A DNA stretch of 64,000 nt from an uncultured Colwellia sp. GTDB lineage: Bacteria > Pseudomonadota > Gammaproteobacteria > Enterobacterales > Alteromonadaceae. Positions 16,729 to 24,754 of this stretch are shown here, one piece after another. The DNA lies in assembly GCA_913058395.1 (NCBI GenBank), contig CAJXQI010000016.1, positions 1 to 64,000 on the forward strand, in the 5' to 3' direction. Each line of letters starts with the position of its first letter. Positions within the stretch are counted from its first letter, which is position 1. Below the pieces are notes generated by a model. That model was not told the origin of the DNA. It made no database searches and worked only from the letters and a program-made list of their open reading frames with translations. Position numbers and translations under genes: made by a program.

Positions 16729-18683
16729 GCAATAACCTGAATAAACTTATGAAAATCTTAACCCTATGTCATTTAATGCTGATATTTTTCTGCGCTAATC
16801 TTTTAGCCGCACAGCAATCTGACAACTCGAAAAACGCTGATCGCAATACGGCCACGGACACGGCTATTGAAGTGATGACTGTTTCACACTCGAAAACCAT
16901 CAAATCACTCGATGATGTTAGAACCAGTGACAATGTTTTAATTTACCCTGAGCAAATTGTTAGCGCTCAACACACAGTTGCCGATTTAATTTCACAAAGT
17001 GCTGGTGTTAACCTTAATGGCCAAGGGGGGTTATTTCAAAGTTACAATATTAGGGGCTTTAGTCGTGCCAGAATTAAAACGGAAGTCGATGGCATACCTA
17101 TTATCACAGACCGCAGAGCAGGGAATTCTATCGCCTTTATTCCGGCAGAATTAATCTCAGAGGTTTATATTCAAAAAGGGCCACAGTCAACGCTTTATGG
17201 CTCTGATGCAATGGGCGGTGTCGTCAGTATTTCAACACAGTCACATGAAACATCTGCGATTAGTTTTGCGTTACAGCCGCAAGATAACGCCAAACATTTA
17301 TCTGCTAATTTTGTTGGTGATACCATCAATGCTAGCGTGGTCACTCGAACTGCGGATAATGCAAAATCAGCCCAAAGTGAACAGGGCAACGCTACCTCGT
17401 TAAATAGCCAATACCAACAACGTGCTGCAACACTTTCAAGTGAATTTAGTTGGTACGACATCGATATTTTTGCATCTGCCATTGTCAGTCAAGGAAACGA
17501 TATTGGCAAAAGCTCAGTCACTTTCCCGACAGAGCGCATTAGTAACTATCCGCAAGATGATCACCTGCTATCACAAATAGAATTTTCATCTGCTGGGCAA
17601 TGGAAGTTTAAGCTCTATCAACATCAGCAACAATGGCAAACCAATATTACTGGCCTTGATGATGAGCAAAACATTTCTCGTCGTAATGTCACCGACTATC
17701 AATCAGATACTTTTGGTGCTTATGGCTCATGGTTAATAGATAACACCGTTGTCGGGCTTGAATGGCTTGGTCGTCACAATATTGAAATTAGCGAACAAGA
17801 ATTTTCTTCGACTAATGAATTAGCATGGCAGCATCAAATTATCGATGCAGATGAAGACACGTTCGCTGTATTTACCTTACATGATTGGCATTTTGACGAC
17901 CTTACTTTAGCAACGGGAGCAAGATACGACCAAATTAAGCTCAAGCAGTATCAACAAACAAAAGAAGACAGCTTCATCTCGTTATCGGCAAATGCTAGTT
18001 ACCAGCTATCAAAAAGCACTGCAATGAGCCTACAACTTGCCAATGCCTTTCGTTTCCCGACCGTAAGTGAGTTATTCTTTTCTGGCGAAACCCCTAGAGG
18101 CAATACCCAAGGTAATAGCGAATTAACGCCAGAGAAAAGTATCGGATTACAATTTTCACTTACTCACCATGTTAACGAAAACTTTAGCGCGAGTTTCAAT
18201 GGTTATCATTATAGAATTGATGACTATATTGAACGCTATAAACAAGATAATGTACGTCGTTATCGTAATAACCAACAAGTCACCATCAAAGGGCTTGAAA
18301 TAACCAGTCATTGGCAAATTAATCAGCAATGGCAATCAACTTTTGGCTTTCAATGGCAACAAGGCCAAGATGACGATAATAATATTGTCGATGACGGTAT
18401 TCCAAAAGCATTTAAATGGTCGTTAAACTGGCAAAATGATAGTATCAGTATTCGTCAGCAATTAAGTTATCAGTTTTCACAACAGCATGTCGGAGCCTCT
18501 GAAATAGCGCGAGAAAGCGATCTTATTTGGCATACCGAGATTGATTATCAGGTAAATAACAATTTGCAGCTAAGCGTATCGGTAATTAACTTAACCGACA
18601 ACTTATACAAAAGCTCAAGCGATGAAGATGCCGCGTACCAACCAGAAAGAACCATTAGTTTCAGCGGTGTTTGGCAGTTTTAA
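16725..18683 (+). CDS. TonB-dependent receptor of the flavin/Rieske gene set
   Basis: The product is up to 652 residues. The frame opens with GTG at 16725, overlapping the Rieske stop as GTGA; an ATG at 16749 gives a tidier signal peptide (MKILTLCHLMLIFFCANLLA) and may be the real start. A TonB box-like AIEVMTVSHS precedes the plug (DNVLIYPEQIVSAQHTVADL, NIRGFSRARIKTEVDG, EVYIQKGPQSTLYGSDAMGG), and the barrel ends in a terminal Trp-Gln-Phe. The plug resembles receptors for heme, siderophore or vitamin B12. Substrate is unknown; the possible Fur box and redox partners favour a ferric ligand. Confidence 0.87.
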   Translation: MSNNLNKLMKILTLCHLMLIFFCANLLAAQQSDNSKNADRNTATDTAIEVMTVSHSKTIKSLDDVRTSDNVLIYPEQIVSAQHTVADLISQSAGVNLNGQGGLFQSYNIRGFSRARIKTEVDGIPIITDRRAGNSIAFIPAELISEVYIQKGPQSTLYGSDAMGGVVSISTQSHETSAISFALQPQDNAKHLSANFVGDTINASVVTRTADNAKSAQSEQGNATSLNSQYQQRAATLSSEFSWYDIDIFASAIVSQGNDIGKSSVTFPTERISNYPQDDHLLSQIEFSSAGQWKFKLYQHQQQWQTNITGLDDEQNISRRNVTDYQSDTFGAYGSWLIDNTVVGLEWLGRHNIEISEQEFSSTNELAWQHQIIDADEDTFAVFTLHDWHFDDLTLATGARYDQIKLKQYQQTKEDSFISLSANASYQLSKSTAMSLQLANAFRFPTVSELFFSGETPRGNTQGNSELTPEKSIGLQFSLTHHVNENFSASFNGYHYRIDDYIERYKQDNVRRYRNNQQVTIKGLEITSHWQINQQWQSTFGFQWQQGQDDDNNIVDDGIPKAFKWSLNWQNDSISIRQQLSYQFSQQHVGASEIARESDLIWHTEIDYQVNNNLQLSVSVINLTDNLYKSSSDEDAAYQPERTISFSGVWQF

Positions 18684-18724
18684 TAAATGTATAACAACAC
18701 ACTACTTTTGAATATGAGCATAAG

Positions 18725-19249
18725 ATGAACTTTAACAGAATAAATCGCAGCACCCACAAATGGGCGAGTATCATACTGGCGATTCCTTTTTTGATCATAC
18801 TGGTTACCGGAATTTTACTGCTGTTAAAAAAAGAAGTGGAGTATATTCAACCTGCGAGTATGAAGGGTGCATTTACCCAACCAAGCATCAGTTTTGAACA
18901 AGTATTAACGATTGCAAAAACAGTAAAAAAAGCTGAAATAGATTCTTGGCAAGCCATTGACAGATTAGACGTGCGCCCAGGAAAAGGCATTATAAAAATA
19001 CGAGCAAAGTCAGAATGGGAAATTCAAATAGATGCAACAACGGGTGAAATACTTAAAACCGCATATCGTCGCTCAGACTTCATAGAACAACTGCATGACT
19101 TTACTTATTGGCAAGACAGCGCAAACCTATGGTTCACACTGCCACTTTCAATTGTGCTATTGCTCATTTCAATAACTGGCGTTATTTTATTCTTTCTACC
19201 GTATTACAAGCGTTATAAAAACCGCCAGCGTATTAAAGACTATAACTAG
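18725..19249 (+). CDS. PepSY-associated membrane protein
   Basis: The 174-residue protein has an N-terminal membrane helix (about 15-35), a ~95-residue periplasmic PepSY-like domain (with EIQIDATTGEILKTAYRRSDF) and a C-terminal helix (about 137-158) with a basic tail. H11 (STHKW) and H123 (EQLHDF) sit at the helix borders and could ligate heme, as in PepSY proteins tied to ferric-siderophore reduction. It is the last gene of the set, 41 bp after the TonB receptor. Its stop codon shares the four bases CTAG with the stop of the convergent ketosynthase gene. Confidence 0.8.
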   Translation: MNFNRINRSTHKWASIILAIPFLIILVTGILLLLKKEVEYIQPASMKGAFTQPSISFEQVLTIAKTVKKAEIDSWQAIDRLDVRPGKGIIKIRAKSEWEIQIDATTGEILKTAYRRSDFIEQLHDFTYWQDSANLWFTLPLSIVLLLISITGVILFFLPYYKRYKNRQRIKDYN

Positions 19250-20472
19250 CCTTGCCAGCGCTTAAATATTAATGAGGTATTAATGCCGCCAAAAGCAAAG
19301 TTATTGCTCATCACATAGTCTGTTTCGATATCTCTACCTTGCTCAATAATATAGTCTAGATCGCCACATTGCTCATCTACATTGTCTAAATTCAGCGTTG
19401 GCGCGAACCAGTTGTCTTGCATCATGTTAATACAAGCCCATGCTTCAATACTTCCACAGGCACCCAAAGTATGGCCTAAATAGCTTTTTAATGAACTCAT
19501 CGGCACTTTACCAAATACATTAGCTGTTGCATTTGACTCGGCAATATCGCCTTTTTCGGTAGCTGTGCCATGCGCATTTACATAACCAATAGCTTCTGCA
19601 TTTAATTCGGCATCTTCAAGCGATAACTCTATCGCAACTTGCATGGTTTCAGCGGTAGGCTGAGTGACATGCTTACCATCAGAATTTGAGCCAAAACCTA
19701 CAATTTCTGCAAGTATATTGGCGCCTCGCGCTTTAGCGTGTTCAAGTTCTTCTAAAATCAAGGTACAAGCGCCTTCACCAATGACCAAGCCATCTCGATC
19801 TTTGTCGAACGGCTTTGGCGTTAGTTTTGGTTGTTCATTTTTGGTACTGGTGGCGTATAAGGTGTCAAATACAGCAGCTTCGGTCACACAAAGCTCTTCT
19901 GCACCACCAGCAATCATCGCTTTTTGTTTACCAAACTTAATGGCTTCATAGGCATAACCAATACCTTGAGAACCCGATGTACAAGCAGAACTCGTCGTAA
20001 TTACACGGCCTTTAGCACCAAAGAAAACACCAATATTAACCGGAGCGGTATGCGACATCATTTGAATATAGCTAGTCGCTGTTACACCATCCATCGTATG
20101 GTTTTCCATCATATTTCCAAAAGCAACCAATGGCGCTGTCGAACCTATCGATGAACCATACGACACACCCGTGCGACCATCAGTTAATGCGGCGTCATTT
20201 AAAAGGTTCGCTTGCTCTAGTGCTAACTCAGTTGCACGCGTTGCCATTAATGAAACCCGCCCCATTGAACGAACCATTTTTCGCTTATAATGTGCTGGTT
20301 TTTCAAAGTGCTTAACCGGTGCACCTAAGCAAGTATTCAGGCCATCTAATTTCTGCCACTCAGGCATCACTTCAACAGCATTTTCGCCTTTTTCTAGTGC
20401 CGCTCTGAAAGTTGACCAATCATCGCCCAATGCCGTTATCGCCGACATTCCAGTAACTACGACTCTTTTCAT
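19246..20472 (-). CDS. apeR: APE beta-ketoacyl-ACP synthase, FabF-like (ApeR position)
   Basis: The 408-residue enzyme has the condensing-enzyme catalytic triad: C164 in SSACTSGSQG, H301 in NAHGTATEKGD and H334 in SYLGHTLGACG. It is the last gene of the aryl polyene cluster, at the place ApeR holds in the E. coli and Xenorhabdus clusters. There the second ketosynthase is thought to serve the early elongation steps. Its start overlaps the ketoreductase stop by one base. Symbols for this cluster are given by gene order and family. Confidence 0.88.
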   Translation of the reverse strand: MKRVVVTGMSAITALGDDWSTFRAALEKGENAVEVMPEWQKLDGLNTCLGAPVKHFEKPAHYKRKMVRSMGRVSLMATRATELALEQANLLNDAALTDGRTGVSYGSSIGSTAPLVAFGNMMENHTMDGVTATSYIQMMSHTAPVNIGVFFGAKGRVITTSSACTSGSQGIGYAYEAIKFGKQKAMIAGGAEELCVTEAAVFDTLYATSTKNEQPKLTPKPFDKDRDGLVIGEGACTLILEELEHAKARGANILAEIVGFGSNSDGKHVTQPTAETMQVAIELSLEDAELNAEAIGYVNAHGTATEKGDIAESNATANVFGKVPMSSLKSYLGHTLGACGSIEAWACINMMQDNWFAPTLNLDNVDEQCGDLDYIIEQGRDIETDYVMSNNFAFGGINTSLIFKRWQG

Positions 20473-21212
20473 TACACTATTCCACCGTTTACTGAGATGA
20501 CTTGCCGAGTGATATAGGCAGCACCGTCTGAAACTAAAAATGATACCGTTGCGGCAACTTCTTCAGGTTTACCAACGCGTCTAAGTGGGATCATTTTTTT
20601 CACTTCGTCTAACGGTAAGTCTTGTGTCATATCGGTATCAATTAACCCTGGAGCAACACAGTTCACGGTAATTTTTCGCTTAGCTAATTCTAAAGATAAG
20701 GCTTTAGTTGCCGCGATAACACCACCTTTAGCAGCGCTATAATTTACTTGCCCTCTATTGCCGGCAATGCCAGAAACAGAAGCCATAGTAACAATTCTAC
20801 CGCCATTTTTAGCTCTGACCATTGGCATAACGACAGGATGAATAACATTATAAAAACCATCTAATGCGGTATTAACAACGCTGCTCCAGTCATCACTTTC
20901 CATGGCAGGGAACGCCATATCTTTAGTGATACCTGCATTGCAAACAACACCATAGTAAACACCGTGATCTTCCATATCTTTTTCTATCGCGTGTTTTGCT
21001 GATTTTTGGTCACAAACATCAAATTGTAAAAGAGTCGCTTTACGGCCAAGGGCTATTATTTTTTCTTGAGTGTCTTTAGCAGCCTCAAGTCCATTTCGGC
21101 AATGTACGGCAATATCAAAACCATCTTCAGCAAGCTTAATCGCAATTGCCTTACCTAAACCTCGGCTAGATCCTGTCACTAGAATTCTTTTAATATCACC
21201 TGTCATTATCAT
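20472..21212 (-). CDS. apeQ: APE 3-ketoacyl-ACP reductase (FabG-like, ApeQ position)
   Basis: The 246-residue short-chain dehydrogenase has the cofactor loop TGSSRGLG (13-20), the NAG motif (C91-N-A-G-I) and the catalytic S145, Y158 and K162 in ASVSGIAG and NYSAAKGG. The basic residues after the first strand (HCRNG) favour NADPH. It would reduce the beta-keto group after each condensation in polyene building. Two starts are possible (21212 or 21206). Confidence 0.9.
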   Translation of the reverse strand: MIMTGDIKRILVTGSSRGLGKAIAIKLAEDGFDIAVHCRNGLEAAKDTQEKIIALGRKATLLQFDVCDQKSAKHAIEKDMEDHGVYYGVVCNAGITKDMAFPAMESDDWSSVVNTALDGFYNVIHPVVMPMVRAKNGGRIVTMASVSGIAGNRGQVNYSAAKGGVIAATKALSLELAKRKITVNCVAPGLIDTDMTQDLPLDEVKKMIPLRRVGKPEEVAATVSFLVSDGAAYITRQVISVNGGIV

Positions 21213-21253
21213 TCTTCACTTTTCTTGTTTATTTTGTTTTATTCAAAGGTATT

Positions 21254-21715
21254 TTATGCGTAACTTTCTTGTATAAATGCATTAGGATCTTTCGGCTGAA
21301 ACACATTAATATTCGCCTGAGCTAATATTTCACTTTCAGCGCTTAATATTTCACATTCAAACACTCTTAAACCTGAATCTTCTCGATACAATTCTTTAAT
21401 CGTTACCGTTAAAGTTTCATCAAGCGCAAAATGTGAGCGCATGGTTTTATATTTTCGCGAGCCAAGTAAAAAGCCAATCTGTACAGAGTCTTTATCATCT
21501 AAAGCGTGAGCACCAGCAAATGCAGCAATAGCTTGTGCCATATATTCACTACCAATATAACTGGGTACGCCTTTTTTTAATTCATTATAAAATGGGCTCT
21601 TTTGCGTAATAGTGACAGTACATCGACAAGACTCAACATCATAATATTCTAGCGAGTCAATTAAAATCATTGGTGCTTGATGAGGTAAAACCTCGATTAT
21701 ATCGTAGTTATTCAT
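21254..21715 (-). CDS. apeP: APE 3-hydroxyacyl-ACP dehydratase (ApeP position)
   Basis: The 153-residue hot-dog protein begins MNNYDIIEVLPHQAPMILID, with the His of LPHQAPM as the likely catalytic residue and Glu in GSEYMAQAIAAFAG as partner. The start at 21715 is preferred over an in-frame ATG 45 bp upstream: it has GGGAAA upstream and overlaps the ketosynthase stop by 8 bp, the pattern used throughout this cluster. Published work on APE enzymes reports that ApeP works with ApeI as a dehydratase pair. Confidence 0.85.
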   Translation of the reverse strand: MNNYDIIEVLPHQAPMILIDSLEYYDVESCRCTVTITQKSPFYNELKKGVPSYIGSEYMAQAIAAFAGAHALDDKDSVQIGFLLGSRKYKTMRSHFALDETLTVTIKELYREDSGLRVFECEILSAESEILAQANINVFQPKDPNAFIQESYA

Positions 21716-22880
21716 AATTTTTCCCAATAACTGCGCTGAAATTATTACCACCAAATGCAAAAGAGTTACTCAGGCAATATTGCAGTTTATCTAGTTTTTC
21801 ACCCTGGCTCAGCTTTATTGTTGGCATACGCTCATCAATAGCACTACCTTTACAATTTGCAGGCAGTTTACGATCAGTATTATCATCACTTAGAAGTAAC
21901 CAACAAAGCCCTAGCTCTAACGCGCCCGCGGCACCAAGTGTGTGACCAGTCAGATGTTTAGTTGAACTACAGTAAACAGTTTCACCACAAACAGACGCCA
22001 TTGCTAAGGCTTCCATTTCATCGTTTTTAATCGTGCCAGTACCGTGTAAATTTACATAATCAATTTGCTTCGCGCTAATGTTGGCATTTTCAATCGCTAA
22101 TGCCATTGCACTTGCAGCACCACTACCGTCAGGGGAAGGCGCAGATATATGATAAGCATCTGATGTTTCGCCAGCGCCCAGTAATTGAATGCCGTCATTA
22201 TCTTTTGTCATAATGAACAATGCTGCAGCTTCACCAATATTAATGCCATCGCGATCACGTTGAAAAGGCTGGCATATATTTTTACTTATTGACTCCAGTG
22301 ATTGAAAACCATTGAGAGTTAATTGCGTCAGGCTATCCACTCCGCCAGCAATAACTACATCTGCTAAGTCATTATCAAGTAAGGTGCTTGCACTCACTAA
22401 CGCTTTACCGCTAGAAGAACAGGCGGTTGAAATTCCGTATACAGGGCCTTTCGCATTGGCTAACTTTGCAATGTAAGTCGCTGGCGCTGACATTTCTTGT
22501 ACTTCATATTTAAAGTCACTCGGAAATTGCCCTTGTGTTGCTAATTCTTTTCTCGCTAACTCACCTTCATAAATACTTGCAGTACTGGTGCCTATAACCA
22601 CGGCAACTCGATGTTCTCCGTACTGGCTAATGAGTGGCTGTAAAGCGTCAGCAATTTGCTGGTAAGCAATATAAGCCAGTTTATTGTTATTAGTCGATAT
22701 TTGCTGAACGTCTAAATCTGTAGGCAAGCCTACACGTCCAACATACTGAGGCGCATCAATCGGCAACTCACTGTCGAGTGACAAATATTTTTTATCTTCA
22801 CCAATTAACGCTTTTAATACTTGTTGCTTATCATTACCAAGCGCACAAACAACGCCAAACTCTTTCAAACAAATAGTCAC
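21708..22880 (-). CDS. apeO: APE main beta-ketoacyl-ACP synthase (ApeO position)
   Basis: The 390-residue ketosynthase has C154 in ISTACSSSGKAL, H279 in VNLHGTGTIKND and H313 in HLTGHTLGAAGA, so it is catalytically complete. In characterised APE systems ApeO forms the active half of a heterodimer with the chain-length-factor-like ApeC, which is also present here at 34975-35709. It begins at the base where the lipoprotein gene ends. Confidence 0.88.
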   Translation of the reverse strand: MTICLKEFGVVCALGNDKQQVLKALIGEDKKYLSLDSELPIDAPQYVGRVGLPTDLDVQQISTNNNKLAYIAYQQIADALQPLISQYGEHRVAVVIGTSTASIYEGELARKELATQGQFPSDFKYEVQEMSAPATYIAKLANAKGPVYGISTACSSSGKALVSASTLLDNDLADVVIAGGVDSLTQLTLNGFQSLESISKNICQPFQRDRDGINIGEAAALFIMTKDNDGIQLLGAGETSDAYHISAPSPDGSGAASAMALAIENANISAKQIDYVNLHGTGTIKNDEMEALAMASVCGETVYCSSTKHLTGHTLGAAGALELGLCWLLLSDDNTDRKLPANCKGSAIDERMPTIKLSQGEKLDKLQYCLSNSFAFGGNNFSAVIGKNYE

Positions 22881-23488
22881 TAACTTTCCTTATCTAGGTT
22901 GGTTAAGCGAATGCGATAACCTCTGATAATATTTTCTAATTCATAACCATCATCAAACTTTTCAATTTTAATAATAACTTGATTATTATCTAAAATGGTT
23001 CGCTGCCAAATAATTTGATTCTGGCTTAGGTTATCATGCTGACTGACACTAACATTGGTGCCTAACAATGATGTTTCAATCATACTTAAGGGCCAATGGC
23101 ATAACTGCATATCGGCAATAATAAAACCTATATCAGCAAAAGGTAATGGCACATACTGATTAACTTCAGTTTCTTTTTTATCAAACCAGCGAAAGTCGAA
23201 TAACGGCACGCCAGCAGGTGAAACAGCTGCCATAGCAATTTCATTATTGCGGTATTCTACTTGTGCAATAAAGCGGTGGCTTTTACCTTTATTGGTTATC
23301 TCGACTAAATGGCTATTAATTTCACCAACTTTTTCACCCGGTGGTGGCGTTAACACAAACGCCAAGTTTTCCGTCAAGTATATCGAGTTATTATTCGATG
23401 TTAGCGCACAACCTGATAACAAAAGCATCAGGGAAACGAGCGATAACTTGTTGGCGAAATAATTCAATTTAACTATCCAGCTTGGCAT
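22880..23488 (-). CDS. apeN: DUF3261 outer-membrane lipoprotein (ApeN position)
   Basis: The 202-residue protein has a signal peptide ending in the lipobox LSGC (about residues 24-27), so it is a lipoprotein. The mature part is beta-rich and resembles DUF3261 proteins found in APE clusters, thought to act with the LolA-like carrier in placing the pigment in the outer membrane, by analogy with LolB. Its start overlaps the flavoprotein gene by 16 bp. Confidence 0.78.
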   Translation of the reverse strand: MPSWIVKLNYFANKLSLVSLMLLLSGCALTSNNNSIYLTENLAFVLTPPPGEKVGEINSHLVEITNKGKSHRFIAQVEYRNNEIAMAAVSPAGVPLFDFRWFDKKETEVNQYVPLPFADIGFIIADMQLCHWPLSMIETSLLGTNVSVSQHDNLSQNQIIWQRTILDNNQVIIKIEKFDDGYELENIIRGYRIRLTNLDKES

Positions 23489-24738
23489 ACTTCAGCCAAT
23501 ACATTTAATCGTCTAACGCTTTTCGCTACGTATGGGTTTTTTTCATCCCAGGCATAGCCGGCTAAAATGGAACTGATCATACGGCGCACCGAATCATCAT
23601 GTTGATCATGATAAACAACATTTTGAAAACTCTCATTATACCAAGCTTCAACAAAGCACCTAAAAGTATCAACGCCAAATTTTAATGGCTGGGCGTATTC
23701 ACTTTCCCAATCAACTTTTGCGCCTTGTATTTGCTTTTTAACTAATGGCGCAGCTAAAGAGGCTGATTTCATTGCAATGGTAACGCCCGAAGAAAATACC
23801 GGGTCAAGGAATTCGCCGGCATTGCCTAATAAAGCAAAGTTTTTACCCCAGAGCTTAGTTACATCCGCAGAATAGCCTTTAATGACTCTAGCATCTTTCA
23901 ACGGCGTAGCATTTTTCAATAACCGCTGAAGGTTTGCATCTTGCGCAATAAAAGCCTGTAGCGTATCAATTGCCGGTAATGTTTCATCAAAGCGTTCAGG
24001 TAAACCGACAACACCAACACTTGCACTGCCATCAGAAAATGGAATTAACCAGTACCAAACATCACTATGGTTTGGGTTAACGGTAATTAGAATTTTATCG
24101 CGATCAAATTCAGGGCAGTTAATGTCATCTTTAAAGTGACTAAAATAACTGTGCCTGATTGGAAAGTCGGATGGTAGTTCCAAATCAAGCAGCCTAGGTA
24201 GCACACGACCAAAACCACTGGCATCTAGCAGAAATTTAGCCTTAACTTGATAAGGTTGTTCATTGTCATCACTAACATCAAGAATGACCTCCGGCTCAAG
24301 ACTGGCAACTGAGTTGACCTGATGACCATAGCGAATACTCACACCTTTTTTTTCAGTTTCGTCAGCAAGTAGCTTGTCAAAAAGCCCTCTTTTCACTTGA
24401 TATGTTGTGCCACGCCCTTCACTAAACTTTTCAGTAAAATCAAACGATGAGTTTTTGCCTTTTTTGTGAAACGCCGCACCATTTTTATATTGAAAGCCGA
24501 ATTCTTCTGCGTATTTATCTAATGCCTGTTCAAGTCCAGCCTCTTTTAAAAATTCCATACACTGTGGTAACAAGCTTTCGCCAATAGAAAAGCGTGGAAA
24601 ATACTGTTTTTCTAGTATCAACACTGACATTCCATCAGCAGCAAGTAAAGACGCAGCAACACTGCCAGACGGTCCAGCACCAATAATGACTACATCGTAT
24701 TGCTCAATAGTATTCTGTGCTGGCGACTTAATATCCAT
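23473..24738 (-). CDS. Halogenase-like FAD-dependent oxidoreductase in the APE cluster
   Basis: The 421-residue flavoprotein has the dinucleotide-binding G20-A-G-P-S-G25, the family segment SIGESLLP (51-58), and W228-Y-W-L-I-P233, which fits the WxWxIP motif of flavin-dependent halogenases. A second FAD motif with LLGNAGEFLDPVFSSG follows later. Related genes occur in xanthomonadin and flexirubin clusters, where aryl halogenation or other oxidation of the head group has been suggested. It could instead be a geranylgeranyl-reductase-like dehydrogenase, since the motif alone does not prove halogenation. The gene is not part of the minimal E. coli set. Confidence 0.8.
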   Translation of the reverse strand: MDIKSPAQNTIEQYDVVIIGAGPSGSVAASLLAADGMSVLILEKQYFPRFSIGESLLPQCMEFLKEAGLEQALDKYAEEFGFQYKNGAAFHKKGKNSSFDFTEKFSEGRGTTYQVKRGLFDKLLADETEKKGVSIRYGHQVNSVASLEPEVILDVSDDNEQPYQVKAKFLLDASGFGRVLPRLLDLELPSDFPIRHSYFSHFKDDINCPEFDRDKILITVNPNHSDVWYWLIPFSDGSASVGVVGLPERFDETLPAIDTLQAFIAQDANLQRLLKNATPLKDARVIKGYSADVTKLWGKNFALLGNAGEFLDPVFSSGVTIAMKSASLAAPLVKKQIQGAKVDWESEYAQPLKFGVDTFRCFVEAWYNESFQNVVYHDQHDDSVRRMISSILAGYAWDEKNPYVAKSVRRLNVLAEVCQAG

Positions 24739-24754
24739 GAATTTTCCCTAAAAT

